This document shows, piece after piece, positions 1 through 11,412 of a DNA stretch of 64,000 bases; the stretch's first letter is position 1; each line of letters begins with the position of its first letter. Position numbers and translations under genes: made by a program. This stretch comes from Beroe forskalii (lineage: Eukaryota > Ctenophora > Nuda > Beroida > Beroidae), in NCBI GenBank assembly GCA_011033025.1, contig WFMF01000427.1, forward strand, positions 8,954 through 72,953, in the 5' to 3' direction. Under the pieces are notes generated by a model. That model had not been told where the DNA came from and did no database searches. It saw nothing but the letters and a program-made list of their open reading frames with translations.

Positions 1-189
1 GAGTTAGATAAGGGTTTTTAACGTTTTCCCAGTAAAAAAACATGAGATTAGAGTATAATCATGCCTTATTTGTCATTTTGTAATTTTTTTAATTTTCACC
101 TTAAAAAAATTTTGGTTTCAAAAGGGGACCGTTTTTGGGATTTGGGTTTTGGCCCCTTTGGGACCAAATGAACGAAAACACCCTCTTTC

Positions 190-870
190 CAGATTCTCCC
201 GATCATATTTTCGACCGACCAATCATGGAACACAGGATTTGATCAAATCGGAAACGGGTAAGTCGCTTAGATCGAGAACACGGAACATCGGATCATTAGA
301 TCAGGAACACAGGTACGTCAGATCAGGACGAGAACACTAACAAAAAAATTTTGGGACATTAGACGAGAAATAACATCGATCATTGATTGAAAAAGGATTT
401 TGACTGACGAGATCACGGGAACAGGGATCATTGATCATGGAAAAATACCCCGACATTGATCGAGAACATGGAACACGGACTTAGATCATGGAACACAGGT
501 ACGCCGGATCATTAGATCAAACACGGGAACGGGGAAAGGAAATCGGACAAAGTTTTTAGATCGAGAACACTGGAACAGGCCGGGGTTTCGGGATTTAGAT
601 AAACACTGGAACATGGGATTATTAGATCGAAAAAGGGTACGCCGGGATCATTGACGAGATCACTGAACATCGGATCATTAGATCATAAACAGGACGCGGA
701 CATAAGATCAGGAAAAGGGTACGCCGGATCATTGACGAGAACAGGGAACAGGGGAAAAGGACATCGGATAAAGATCGAGAACACTGAATATGGGAACAAA
801 TCGGACTTGACGAGAACAGGGGAACATCGGATCAAACAGGAACACAGGTGCGGCCCGGGAAATCGGACGG
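190..870. repeat. Degenerate minisatellite (GATC-rich)
   Basis: Loosely repeated phrases such as GATCGAGAACAC, GGAACATCGGATCATTAGATC and GGTACGCCGGATCATT recur with variable spacing. Both strands are open for short stretches only because of the repeat. No gene is seen. Confidence 0.7.
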
Positions 871-880
871 AAAAAGATAT

Positions 881-1650
881 GTCGAACTTTGATGGACCCA
901 GCCATTCCAGTCCACCCATTTTTACCCATGATTTTTGTTCCATTGATTCCCCACTGCACCAGTTTTCCAATGATCTTTTTCCCTGATTCAGTGCCAACCA
1001 CTGCCCCAGGTTCCACTGCACCACTGATCCACAGCACCAATGCGGACATAGGGGGAGGGGGGTGTTTGGCCAAATGCGGACCACCGCAAATTATGGAAAT
1101 TTTGGCCGATTTGACGGTCATTTAACCAGAAAATCGTGAAATTTCTGGCCCAGAAATGATGGACCAAAAGATTTTCATGAAAAGGAGGAAGGGGTTTCTG
1201 AAATGCGGACAAGGGGGGAGGGAGGGGTCTAAAATGTCCGGACTTTGCACTCGAAGTTCATCCGCCGAAAAAAAAAACCGGAAGCGCGTATAACATACAA
1301 TACAAATTACAGAACGCACAAATTACAGAACGCGCAAATTTGTCAATCACGATGTCACATTTTCCATGGACAAATGTTGATGCGCATTCCACGAAAGTGA
1401 ACTTTTGTGTGACCATGTGACATTGAATTCCGTGAAGGAAGAAAAATGAAACTATAGACCAGGAATTAATCCAGTTCACATGCATTATACCCTGCATTAT
1501 CCATACCTACCATATTCTTGGAAGTCGCGACTCAGACAACACACATCTCACAAGCTCCATTTTCTCCATAAAACCATGTAAGGATATTAAGGCAGTAAGC
1601 TTTTGGATTTTTTGTAGAAAACGAACAAAAAAGTCATTTACAAATATTTA
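881..1650. other. Non-coding stretch, no gene recognised
   Basis: Unique-looking sequence with a purine-rich patch near 1045-1065 and 1205-1230. The short open frames have no recognisable protein similarity. Nothing functional can be supported. Confidence 0.5.
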
Positions 1651-2660
1651 TAGTCCAAGACGTAAGGTCCATCCGTTAGCAACCCGTGTTAAAAGCGATT
1701 TTTCGACGGTTACTAGGCCTTTAGACCATGTAGAATCGATCTAGCTCGGTCAGGACATCTGATCTCGATGGCGCCAAGTCGATATTGACCACACCCTTTT
1801 TTAAGGTTACGCGCAGGCTTGATATTCCATAACTTGGCTCAGGAAGGTCGTAGAGGCTTCGTTTTGGGCGCAAACGAAGCGTACGGCCATGTTTGGTATA
1901 CAATTGTTGAAGAAATTATGCACTAAAATGATCAGAGAAAGAGTTATGACCGAAAAACAGTTTTTAAGCCTTATGCGGCTGTGAATTTTCGGTGATTTTC
2001 GAAAATCCGTTAGCAACCCGTGTTTAAAGCGATTTCTCTCGACGGTTACTAGGCCTTTAGACCATGTAGAATCGAATTAGCTTGGTCACGACATCTGATC
2101 TCGATGGCGCCAAGTCGATATTGACCACGCCCTTTTTTAAGGTTACGCGCAGGCTTGATATTTCATAACTTGGCTCAGGAAGGTCGTAGAGACTTCATTT
2201 TGGGCGCAAACGAAGCGCAATGGTCATGTTTCTAGACAATTGTTCATAAAAATATGCCCTAAAAATGCTCAGGAAGATAGTTGTGGGCGAAAACTGATTT
2301 TTGGCACCCGCGGACATAGCGGAGGCGTTTTTTGTATCTTGGCCCAGGAAAGTCGTAGAGAGTTCGTTTTGGGCGCTAATGAATCGCAATATTCATGTTT
2401 ATATACGACTTGTTATTTGTTAATAAACATTTGCCCTTAAATGGCCAGGAAGAGAGTTATGGGCAAAAGCCGAAAAACTGACTTTTCTTGGTACCCGCAA
2501 GGCATAGCAGAGGCAATTTTTTTATCTTGGCCCAGGAAGATCGTAGAGGCTTCGTTGTGGGTGCAAACGAATCGCAATGACCTTGTTTATACACGACTTG
2601 TTAATAAAAATATACTTATGAACAGAGGTATGAGCGAAAAACTGATTTTTTTGGGCACCT
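1651..2660 (+). repeat. Left arm of foldback element
   Basis: Contains two 334-bp units (1671, 2005) and further shorter subunits around 2200, 2366 and 2550, all sharing the phrase TTTTGGGCGC-AA-GAA-CGCAAT with divergence. It is the inverted partner of 4020-5024. Confidence 0.8.
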
Positions 2661-3199
2661 GTCATGCGTAGCACCTACCTCTTGTACCTCATTTCCGTTT
2701 CCAAAATTCCAATGGGGACCCCATTAGACCACCTGTTGCAGACTGCCCGTGGTCCAATCCAGTAATAAGTTTTAGTCCGGCTTAGTGTTACCTGGTACTG
2801 GAGGGAGATTGGGAATTTTTTTGAAGAAGTTGGATGTCAATAGTCAATAACGCCTATGTTATTCTTGGCAGGTACCCAAAAACCGTTTTTCGCTCTTAAT
2901 TTTGTTTATGATCGTTTTAGAGCATATTATGCCCATCAATAACTATTGTTGATAAGCATAAATGCAATTGAACGATCGAGAACAGGGTGTTAGCTACAGT
3001 GGGAGCGAACACCCCATTGTGGAACCAATTTTTGATCGAAAATCAAGTTGAGTTGTGTAAAAAATAACTATCAAAAGATTCTTTATTTTGAGCCATGCAG
3101 CTCCCACGAAGCTCTCATTAGTTCCCACACAGCTCCCACGAAGATTAGATGCAACACAGCCCCCAATTATTTGCTCCCATAGATGAGATCATTCAAATT

Positions 3200-4005
3200 C
3201 TCCTTTACAGGAAACCACGATGGTACCTTGACTTAGCTAAGGCATTCGACAAAGTGGATCACGAGCTGGGTCAATGTGGGGTTTAGGGTAAACTTCTTCA
3301 TTGGATCCCCAAATACAGGAAATGATTCGTCACCATAAAAGGCTTCCATTCTTCTCGCACTTGTCCTCAGTGAAATACCTCAAGGGTCAGTCCTAGGTCC
3401 CATACTCTTCCCCGCACGCATAAACAATCTGCAATGCCATATCACAGGCTCCGTTGCTGGTAGTTTAATTTTGTTTAAGTGTGAAGATGTCTCTGTTCTC
3501 CAAGACGACCTCAATTCCGTGGTGAAATGGGCTACTCAGAGTAGCATAAAACAAATTCGATACCTCGCTTACAAGACTTCTTTCAATAAGATTCTGTTAC
3601 TGTTCGTGTTGATAATATCTTGAAGATCTTTTTTTCACTGCTGTGTGGGTCCAGTACATATTCGTAGGACATATTCGTAGGTACCTCAGCAACCCGTGTC
3701 AAATACCTTGGTTTCCACTGTCCACCTCAGTCCAGAGTCCAGAGTCCAGACATGAAGTGGTCTCTCCAGGCTACAGTTGCTGCCCAAAATGGAAGTAAAA
3801 AGCTAACTGGGTGCTCAGTGTATTCTCAGTCCGGTCCTTATGCTGTACAAAAAAAAGTATTGTTCGCAGTCAACTTGAATACTCCTATCCAGTTTGGAGC
3901 CCTAACACAGTCCAAGACAAACTGGAATCCACCCAACGTGCTTTTACACACTGCAACATTGGAAGTACTACTGGGAAAGGTTGAAGAGAATTGGTAGATA
4001 ATGTC
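3200..4005 (+). pseudogene. Decayed non-LTR (CR1/Jockey-type) reverse transcriptase fragment
   Basis: Short segments in shifting frames match the reverse transcriptase blocks of CR1/Jockey-like LINEs in the right order: LAKAFDKVDHE near 3235, PQGSVLGPILF near 3378, LQDDLNSVVKW near 3500, and QLEYSYPVWSPNT near 3872. The catalytic FADD box is not recognisable where it should lie, near 3470. Several stops and frameshifts show it is dead. It occupies the loop of the foldback element, so it was probably captured or inserted there. Confidence 0.75.
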
Positions 4006-4019
4006 CCTCCAGAGGCACA

Positions 4020-5024
4020 AATTATCAGTTTTTTGTCCAATACTCTGTTCCTGAGCAATTTAGGGCATATTTTTATCTGTAAGTTGTATATAAATATGGT
4101 CATTGTGATTCGTTTGCACACACGACGAAGTCTCTAGGAACTTCCTGGGCCAAGATAAAAAAGCGCCTCTGCTATGCCTTGCAGGTACCAAGAAAAGTCA
4201 GTTTTTCGCCCATAACTCTCTTCCTGGCCATTTCAGGGCAAATGTTCATTAACAAGTCGTATATAAACATGAATATTGCGATTCATTAGCGCCCAAAACG
4301 AACTCTCTACGACTTTCCTGGGCCAAGATACAAAAACGCCTCACTTCTATGTCAGCGGTGCCAAAAAAATCAGTTTTTCGCCCACAACTATCTTCCTGAG
4401 CATTTTAGGGCATATTTTTATGAACAATTGTCTAGAAACATGACCATTGCGCTTCGTTTGCGCCCAAAATGAAGTCTCTACGACCTTCCTGAGCCAAGTT
4501 ATGAAATATCAAGCCTGCGTGTAACCTTAAAAAAGGGCGTGGTCAATATCGACTTGGCGCCATCGAGATCAGATGTCGTGACCGAGCTAATTCGATTCTA
4601 CATGGTCTAAAGGCCTAGTAACCGTCGAGAAATCGCTTTAAACACGGGTTGCTAACGGATTTTCGAAAATCACCGAAAATTCGCTCCGCATAAGGCTTAA
4701 AAACTGTTTTTCGGTCATAACTTTTTCTCTGATCATTTTAGTGCATAATTTCTTCAACAATTGTATACAAACATGGCCATTGCGCTTCGTTTGCGCCCAA
4801 AACGAAGTCTCTACGACCTTCCTGAGCCAAGTTATGAAATATCAAGCCTGCGCGTAACCTTAAAAAAAGGGCGTGGTCAATATCGACTTGGCGCCATCGA
4901 GATCAGATGACCTGACCGAGCTAGATCGATTCTACACGGTCCAAAGGCCCAGCAACCGTCGAAAAATCGCTTCCAACACGGGTTGCTAACGGATGGCATT
5001 TTTTGGACCTTACGTCCTGGACTA
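4020..5024 (-). repeat. Right arm of foldback element
   Basis: Mirror copy of the left arm, with the same order of subrepeats from outside inward. It differs by scattered substitutions and a short insertion next to the outer 20-bp terminus. Confidence 0.8.
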
Positions 5025-5640
5025 ATAGTTTAATTCCTCATTTCAATTTAATTAATTAGATTGCCTAAGGCGCCTCGAGCACATTTGATAAACCAACAGA
5101 CTATCAAAATGTTTCAGAACAATAATACGGTTGGGTCTGCCCTTCAGACAGATTTATAAATGAATTATCTATAGATGATATTATCTATCTATAGAAATAG
5201 ACTACTCTGAACAAAAGCACTTAATTCTTCGCTAGGAAGGTGGAAGTCGGTCTGAGTTGGTATGGTAGCTGCTGTTTGCATTTGGAATGGTCATTTTCCA
5301 AGTTAATAGACAGGGAATGTCCGTCGGCCCATATGCTGCCAGTGGCTATTGTGCTGACTTAGCTGGCTTCCTGCATAGTGTACCCATTGCGGTATACCTA
5401 CCTGGTGCTTGCAATATATATTCTTAATCAGTCTGTTTTAAAATTAGCTGATTCGGGCACACCTAATCCACATGTGGCATTTTTTAACGTGAAAACTTAA
5501 TCTTGTAATACAAATTTCATACTGAAGGGTAGACTTGGTATCATTCATATTTATCAGTACCTATACTAGGAAGCCCGTTGAGCCTGCTAGATAATGCAGA
5601 ACCAATACAAATACTACCTAACAAGACAAAATAACATGGG
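5025..5640. other. Non-coding stretch, no gene recognised
   Basis: A+T-rich sequence without a convincing open frame, repeat or RNA gene. Confidence 0.5.
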
Positions 5641-5645
5641 ACAAT

Positions 5646-5750
5646 AATTCCGGGGATCGAAATTTTGGGGGTTCGAAAATAAGGGGATTTTAATCAAAAA
5701 TCCCCAAATTTCGTACCCCAAATTAAATTAGGGGATTTTCGCCTTTTTTT
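5646..5750 (+). repeat. Short hairpin repeat, GGGGATCGAAA family (copy 1)
   Basis: Contains GGGGATCGAAATTTTGGGGG followed by GGGGATTTTAATCAAAAATC and CCCC, a self-complementary piece. A direct copy lies at 6489-6560, and a shorter relative at 45010-45060. Confidence 0.6.
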
Positions 5751-5924
5751 CAAATTCGAAAAAATAGGGTTACTTTTGGGAATAAATCAGAACTTTATAA
5801 AGGCCAATATAACTGATGTGATCGATGCAGTAGAATTTCCAGTTCAAGATTCCTTCACGAGTCGAGTGTAGAAGGTTTTATTTGGAATTACTGCATCTTT
5901 TTAATTATAATTTGGTAAGAGTGT

Positions 5925-6130
5925 ATGGATTTTTTGTCGGCGTGTGTGTGGATTATTGTGTCGGCATCATAGATTAGAATGGGACAACCGTGTGTATGGG
6001 CACTGTGTCGATGTGTGTATGGGTTTGTGTCGGCGTGTGTATGGGTAATTGTGTCGGCATCATAGATTAGAATGGGACAACCGTGTGTATGGGCACTGTG
6101 TCGATGTGTGTATGGGTTTGTGTCGGCATG
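5925..6130 (+). repeat. Minisatellite, ~93-bp period with GTGTGTATGGG cores
   Basis: The phrase TCGGCATCATAGATTAGAAT starts at 5961 and again near 6054. Between the two are shorter GTGTCGGCGTGTGTATGGGT-like units. The open frame on the minus strand is a by-product of the repeat. Confidence 0.75.
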
Positions 6131-6488
6131 CACGTGCAGAATATAGTGGGAAATGCTTGCGTTGCTATGGTAATATAAGAAGTGTGTGAATTTCATTTCT
6201 TGCTTTGTTGGTTTTGTTACGCTATTTCCCTGAATAAATTTGGTTCTGATTCGAATAATCGAATTTTTCGATGCGGTAAAAAGATTTTCATTTATTTGAA
6301 CTTCATAGGACCGAAATTTGCAAGTGTGATGCGGCGTAACAGCGCCGAACGGGCCTGCTTGTTTTAGATAATTTGAATTTTGAACCCTTCTGCACTGATA
6401 TTTATATTGAAATTTGTCTGGGAATTCCATATTTTATGCACTGTTTCAGTCAAAAGACAAACCCGCAATTAACCCATTTGGGGGAAAT

Positions 6489-6562
6489 AATTTTGGGGAT
6501 CGAAACTTTGGGGGCACGAAAATATGGGGATTTTTTTGAAAAGTCCCCAATTTTCGTACCTT
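6489..6562 (+). repeat. Short hairpin repeat, GGGGATCGAAA family (copy 2)
   Basis: Same order as copy 1: GGGGATCGAAACTTTGGGGG, then GGGGATTTTTTTGAAAAGTC and CCC, then AATTTTCGTACC. Confidence 0.6.
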
Positions 6563-6829
6563 TTAAATATGTCTCGTAAGGTAAGCTCACAAAAAAGTTT
6601 ATGAAGGAGCAAAATTAACAATAATTCGTTGGTTACTTTTAGTTGGTTACTTTTAGTAATGCTGGACCGGGCAAGTTTTGATTATATTTTGCGCTTGTAT
6701 GATGGAGTTAAATCTGAAAATTGAAACCGAGTATCGTACTCAAACTGAATGTTGAATTAAGCATTGATTCACACCAAGAGCAGTCTTCTAAATTCGCAAT
6801 GTGTTATGACCAAATTCGATTCAATTGGA

Positions 6830-7906
6830 TTTTGCTTTTGCTTTTGTTCAACATCTTCTTCAACATGTATAGTGAAGAAAACGAGCTAGTTGATAACTTT
6901 ATTACGAGACTCAGAACGCAGGCAGCCAGATGCGATTTTCGAACGGTTTGTGTTGAAGCCACGGCTAATGCTGCTGCCACGTATCATGATCTCACGGACA
7001 TGTTTCTACGAGATCGACTAGTTGTTGGTTGGACTGATGTTGAAGTGCGGAGAAGACTAATGCGAGAGAGTGACCTGACACTGGAGAAAGCTGTTGCCAT
7101 GATCAAGGCCACCGAGACAGCAAACAAGCAAATCAGTTAACGCAGTTGAAGTAGACGCTGTTCAGAGGAGATCCCAACATCATAATAAGCCTTATCAGAG
7201 GAAGGACTTCAGGAATAAATCTCACAAACCACCAGCAAATAAACGAGAACCGCAAGTTTGTGACCAGAAGAAGAGTCAGCAGGGGAATTGCGGCTACTGA
7301 GGCAGGAAGCACGTGAAGGGTGAGTGTCCAGCGTATGGGCAGGTGAGCGGAAAGTGTCAACGGAAGAACCACTTCGCGAGGGTGTGCAGGTCCAAGAAAC
7401 GAGTTGACGCGATGCAAGAAGGAGGCGAGGCCAGCCACTACGAGGATGACTACGACTTCGATACTTTCTGCTTAGGAGAGGTAAATGTCATAACTTGTCA
7501 TGCTGACAAAATTGACTCTTACTCATGTGATTCTGTCAGCATGAAAGATTGGCTTGAAACTGTTACTATTGATAATAAGCCAATTTTGACTAAAATTGAC
7601 ACTGGTGCCCAAGCAAATATCATGTCTAAAAATGTTTTCAATCAGAACTTTCCTAACAAAGTAGTCAATAAGCAAAATAAAGTGAAATTGTATGCTTATG
7701 GTGGCTCCCGTTTACCTAACACCGGTAAAGTTGAATTTGCTTGCCTGTTTGAAGGCAAAATAATCAATGCTGAATTCATAATTGTTCCTATTGAAGTTAA
7801 AACTGTTCTTGGATTAGATTCGTGTATGAAACTTGGATTAGTTAGACCACCTTCTCATGATTTATGTAGCAATTATTACCCTCCCGTGGCTCAAACTCTA
7901 GTGTGA
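6830..7906 (+). pseudogene. LTR-retrotransposon gag / zinc-knuckle / protease relic
   Basis: The first open stretch (to 7140) resembles the end of a Ty3/Gypsy-type gag, with a helical basic segment containing FITRLRTQAARC and LRDRLVVGW. After a stop comes a Cys-rich zinc-knuckle region (about 7285-7395) whose first knuckle is broken by an in-frame TGA. The frame from 7313 to 7906 continues into an aspartic-protease-like segment with DTGAQANIM near 7599, the expected active-site motif. No reverse transcriptase, RNase H or integrase follows and no paired LTRs are evident. This is a broken, truncated copy. The family assignment rests on motif order only. Confidence 0.7.
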
Positions 7907-8164
7907 TAATTTTCGATATATCACTCCTTTATAGAACTACTGTACAGTGGCGGGATGATAGAGCAGAATATCGTTGAATAAATTGTTGATTTTATGAAGG
8001 AGCACTCAAAATCTATAAAAACGTTGAATTCAGACGAGGGTCGTCAGACCCGAGTGGGAGGAAGTGCTGTTTTTTCGGGTAATAATACAATTAACAAACT
8101 CATGGATCGTGTGATATCGAAAATTGTCAAACTTGGCTGACGCCTCGTGTGATAATTTTCGATA
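7901..8164 (+). repeat. 264-bp segment bounded by a direct repeat
   Basis: GTGTGATAATTTTCGATA occurs at about 7900 and again at about 8152. An inverted near-copy, TATCGAAAATTGTCAAA, lies near 8114. The second copy continues on the far side of the MITE at 9783. Confidence 0.6.
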
Positions 8165-9782
8165 CAGGTGAATGCCTCACAAAATTCCATGCCTCACAAA
8201 AGTCCTATCGCATAAAATTTTTGCACAAGAAATTATATCCTACATATGAGTAGTTTTTGATCCTGAAACTGTGTTAATGAAAGAACAAAGTAAACTTCCT
8301 CAGACCATATAAGTTTGAATGGTTTTTATTTTACAGGCAATGACTCAATAAATACAAATTTTTAGGCCATGGGATTGTTCTGGGTGCCTATTTTGATTAA
8401 TCCGTTGAAGATAAGTCATGAAAAGGGGGTATGATTGAATTGAACCAATATGAATAGAACATATGAACGAAGTTTAGAAAATTTGTGATCAAAAACAAGG
8501 AAAAAAAGTTGAAAAAATACCATTGCCTCACAAAAGTACCATACCTAAAAATAGAATTTGTTTGTAATGGCTTTTAGATGTTTGATAAAAAGCATATTGG
8601 TCTTGTAGTATGAACTTTCATGACCTATTTATAGTAAATAATCATGCTTGAAAATTCAAAATGTCCAAAATATTTTCAAAAAGGACTTTTGTGAGGCATA
8701 ACACATTTTCAAGCCAACAAAAATATCATGGACTTTCTTTATAATGCCTGGAATGGCAAAATTACGCAAGGTAATTTGATTTTCAGAATGTCAGATTAGT
8801 ATCAGCAGCATCAATGCTTCATTGCATCCATAAAAAAGAAAAAAAAATTATTGGAATTTTGTGAGGCAATGAGAGACATCCCCATTTATGCCTCACAAAA
8901 GTCCAAACTTTCGAAAAAAAAGTTTTGAACGAAAAATAATTTTGCATTTGCCAATTCCTTTCTATTAGGCATATCTTTGGGACAAAAAGGAAGCTAACAT
9001 AATGGCTGGTGACTCAAATAGCTACCATTTATCCAAATTTGACTGAAAAAACAATATTTTGTGGGTAGAAATTTTTGTTGAGGCTTCAACCGTCAATTTT
9101 CTTTGGAAAAGGTTGAAAATACTAAATCTTATCATAGGTCAATAAAAACATCTTCAAAAATACAATGCAAAATTTGAGGATAAGAAAATTACGAAATTTG
9201 TTTGAATAATATAGCTAAATACAATATTGCCTCACAAAAGTACCAATTGATTGCATGAAATTTTTTTACCCATTTAGCCATTCAGGTGTTCAAGGAAACC
9301 ATCTATCACGTAAATTTAACTTATTTAGCATCCTTAAAAACAGTCATATCGAGAGATTTATTTTTTGCTTAAAACAAAAATGTAGCTTTATTTCATATCA
9401 TGGGACTTTTTTTGTGAGGCATAATTTATTTCAAATCTCCAAATATGACATAAATTTCGTTTGTAAACACCAACAATGCTTTCAGGATGAAGGCAATTGA
9501 ATCAAATAATGCACCTGCATAGTTTCAATTATGTAGTATTTTCATAACAGAAGAAAAAGAAAAATTTGTCAATGGGACTTTTGTGAGGCAAGGTGTAGAC
9601 CTATACGTTTTTTAGGACAAAATTTCAAAATGAAAACTCCAATTTTCTCCATTTCAATCATCCAGGAAGAAAAATTCAGCTTCTCCTCCAACCTTACAGA
9701 TGAATAAAAAACAAAATAATAATGAATTAGATGATTTATGGCATGATGAAAAATAGTGGGACTTTTGTGAGGCAAACACCTG
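8165..9782. mobile_element. MITE with CAGGTG-WW-TGCCTCACAAAA termini and TA target duplication
   Basis: The ends are inverted: CAGGTGAATGCCTCACAAAA on the left and the reverse complement of CAGGTGTTTGCCTCACAAAA on the right, each flanked by TA (8163-8164, 9783-9784). This fits Tc1/mariner-type insertion. There is no transposase gene. Ten copies of GCCTCACAAAA in both orientations lie inside at about 8174, 8191, 8525, 8687(-), 8857(-), 8890, 9229, 9410(-), 9579(-) and 9763(-). Confidence 0.85.
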
Positions 9783-9795
9783 TATAACACTCCCA

Positions 9796-9882
9796 TTCTC
9801 ACCTTCCCAAACCACGATCTCTGCCAACCCTCTCATTTGCCTTTTTGTATTCACAAAAAGGCCAATGGGGAGGGAAAAAATT
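9796..9882 (-). repeat. ~86-bp repeat, inverted partner of 12265-12350
   Basis: Reads, in reverse complement, CCCTCCCCATTGGCCTTTTT, then a short hairpin loop, then AAAAAGGCAAATGAGAGGG and GGCAGAGATCGTGGTTT. It lies 14 bp beyond the MITE end. The first part is itself an imperfect hairpin. Confidence 0.75.
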
Positions 9883-9944
9883 TAGAATTTTATCTATTTT
9901 TTAAAATTTCTTCTTATCTGCTTTGGGTGTATCTCAACACCCAT

Positions 9945-10017
9945 ACAGCATTAAACAGAAATGATTGCGCGCGCTGTCTGACAGACAGCGCGCGCGTTCA
10001 TTTCTGTTTAATGCTGT
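9945..10017. repeat. 73-bp near-perfect palindrome
   Basis: Two 36-bp arms meet with no real spacer. The outer part is ACAGCATTAAACAGAAATGA and the centre is GCGCGCGCTGTCTG facing its complement. Only about two positions mismatch. Confidence 0.9.
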
Positions 10018-10755
10018 TTTGACTTTTGAGTGCGTTGCTCCGTAACTTTTGAACGGATTGGAATTTTTCGATGCGGCAAAAAGCATATAATAGTATTCCT
10101 TTCTCCGCTGTTTCCTTATTTATAGTTTAAACCCCTCTTTAAAATTGAGAAAGGATCACAAGAATTACTCATTTTTACCAAAATTGAGCCATTTTTGTTT
10201 GAAATTTTGATCATTTTGGAAATGGTACCTGGAAAATTAAACCCCCATAAGCCCCCAAGTGGATATCAAAAAAGGCAAATGCGGGTTAAATATTTGGGGG
10301 TTTATGGGGGTTGCCCCCCGCCCCCCCCCCCAATATTAATATTTCTCATTAAAAATATCAATATTAAGTTATGGGTCAAAATTGGCTTGCGCGACGCCCA
10401 TATATGGGCATACGTTGTTTGGCCATAACTCGGCCATTTTTTGAGATATCGACTTCAATTTTTTTATGGTAACTCAGGGGACTCAGGAGCCTGTCCAAGT
10501 CGCTTTTAAAAATTGAAAAAAATATGCCCATTTTGGGCCCGGTACCACGGCGGTGCCAGGGCCAAAGTTGCCCCTGGACGGGGTGTAACTTACCTTTTGG
10601 GTCAACCATTTAGGAAACGTGTTTTCCAAATGATTTGGCTTGAACCCCCCCCCCCCCATAAATAATGCCTTATTTTGTACTGTTAAATCTGAAATAGGTG
10701 CTGCCGCTGCACACGACCAGATTTGGCGGTATGCGTGTATGCAGATTGTTATAAT
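10018..10755. other. Non-coding stretch with C/G homopolymer runs
   Basis: Homopolymer-like C runs at about 10315-10331 and 10645-10658. No gene or recognisable repeat unit. Open frames here run into the neighbouring minisatellite. Confidence 0.5.
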
Positions 10756-11412
10756 TGAGTGTGACAACAAGCGTGAATGTGACAACAAGCGTGAGTGTGA
10801 CAACAAGCGTGAGTGTGACAACAAGCGTGAGTGTGACAACAGGCTTGAGTGTGACAACAAAGTGTGAAAACAAACGTGAGTGTGACAACAAGCGTGAATG
10901 TGACAACAAGCGTCAGTGTGACAACAGAGTGTGACAACAAGCGTGAGTGTGACAACAAGCGTGAGTGTGACAACAAGCGTGAGTGTGACAACAAGCGTGA
11001 GTGTGCCAACAGAGTGTGAGTGTGACAACAGAGTGTGACAACAAGCGTGAGTGTGACAACAAGCGTGAGTGTGACAACAAGCGTGAGTGTGACAACAAGC
11101 GTGAGTGTGACAACAAGCTTGAGTGTGACAACAAAGTGTGAAAACAAACGTGAGTGTGACAACAAGCGTGAGTGTGACAACAGAGTGTGACAACAAGCGT
11201 GAGTGTGACAACAAGCGTGAGTGTGACAACAAGCGTGAGTGTGACAACAAGCGTGAGTGTGACAACAATGTGACAACAGAGTGTGACAACAAGCGTGAGT
11301 GTGACAACAGAGTGTCAGAGTGTGACAACAAACGTCAGTGTGACAACAAGCGTGAGTGTAACAACGAGCGTGAGTGTAACAACGAGCGTGAGTGTGACAA
11401 CAAAGTGTGACA
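10756..11412 (+). repeat. 18-bp minisatellite, GTGACAACAAGCGTGAGT
   Basis: Roughly three dozen units of GTGACAACAAGCGTGAGT with some truncated units (GTGACAACAGAGT). All six-frame proteins across it are repeats of a few residues and are not genes. Confidence 0.95.

Larger units (their letters stand above)
1651..5024. mobile_element. Foldback (FB)-like element with ~1-kb inverted arms
   Basis: The left arm (1651 to about 2660) and right arm (about 4020 to 5024) are inverted copies. Both start at the outside with TAGTCCARGACGTAAGGTCC and then read ATCCGTTAGCAACCCGTG. Each arm is internally tandem: a 334-bp unit begins at 1671 and again at 2005, followed by shorter units of about 170-185 bp that share GGGCGCAAACGAA-like cores. 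Long inverted arms built from tandem subrepeats are typical of FB elements. The loop carries a dead LINE fragment. No convincing target duplication was found. Confidence 0.85.

Noticed and set aside
5888..6430. 180-codon minus-strand frame with HTHADTNPY repeats
   Set aside because: Covers the 93-bp minisatellite; its non-repeat part has no similarity and overlaps other repeats.
10756..11412. CRISPR-like regular repeats
   Set aside because: Units are contiguous 18-mers with no unique spacers, in an intron-bearing eukaryotic genome. The arrays at 20.9-22.9, 32.1-33.9 and 34.0-34.25 kb were rejected for the same reason.
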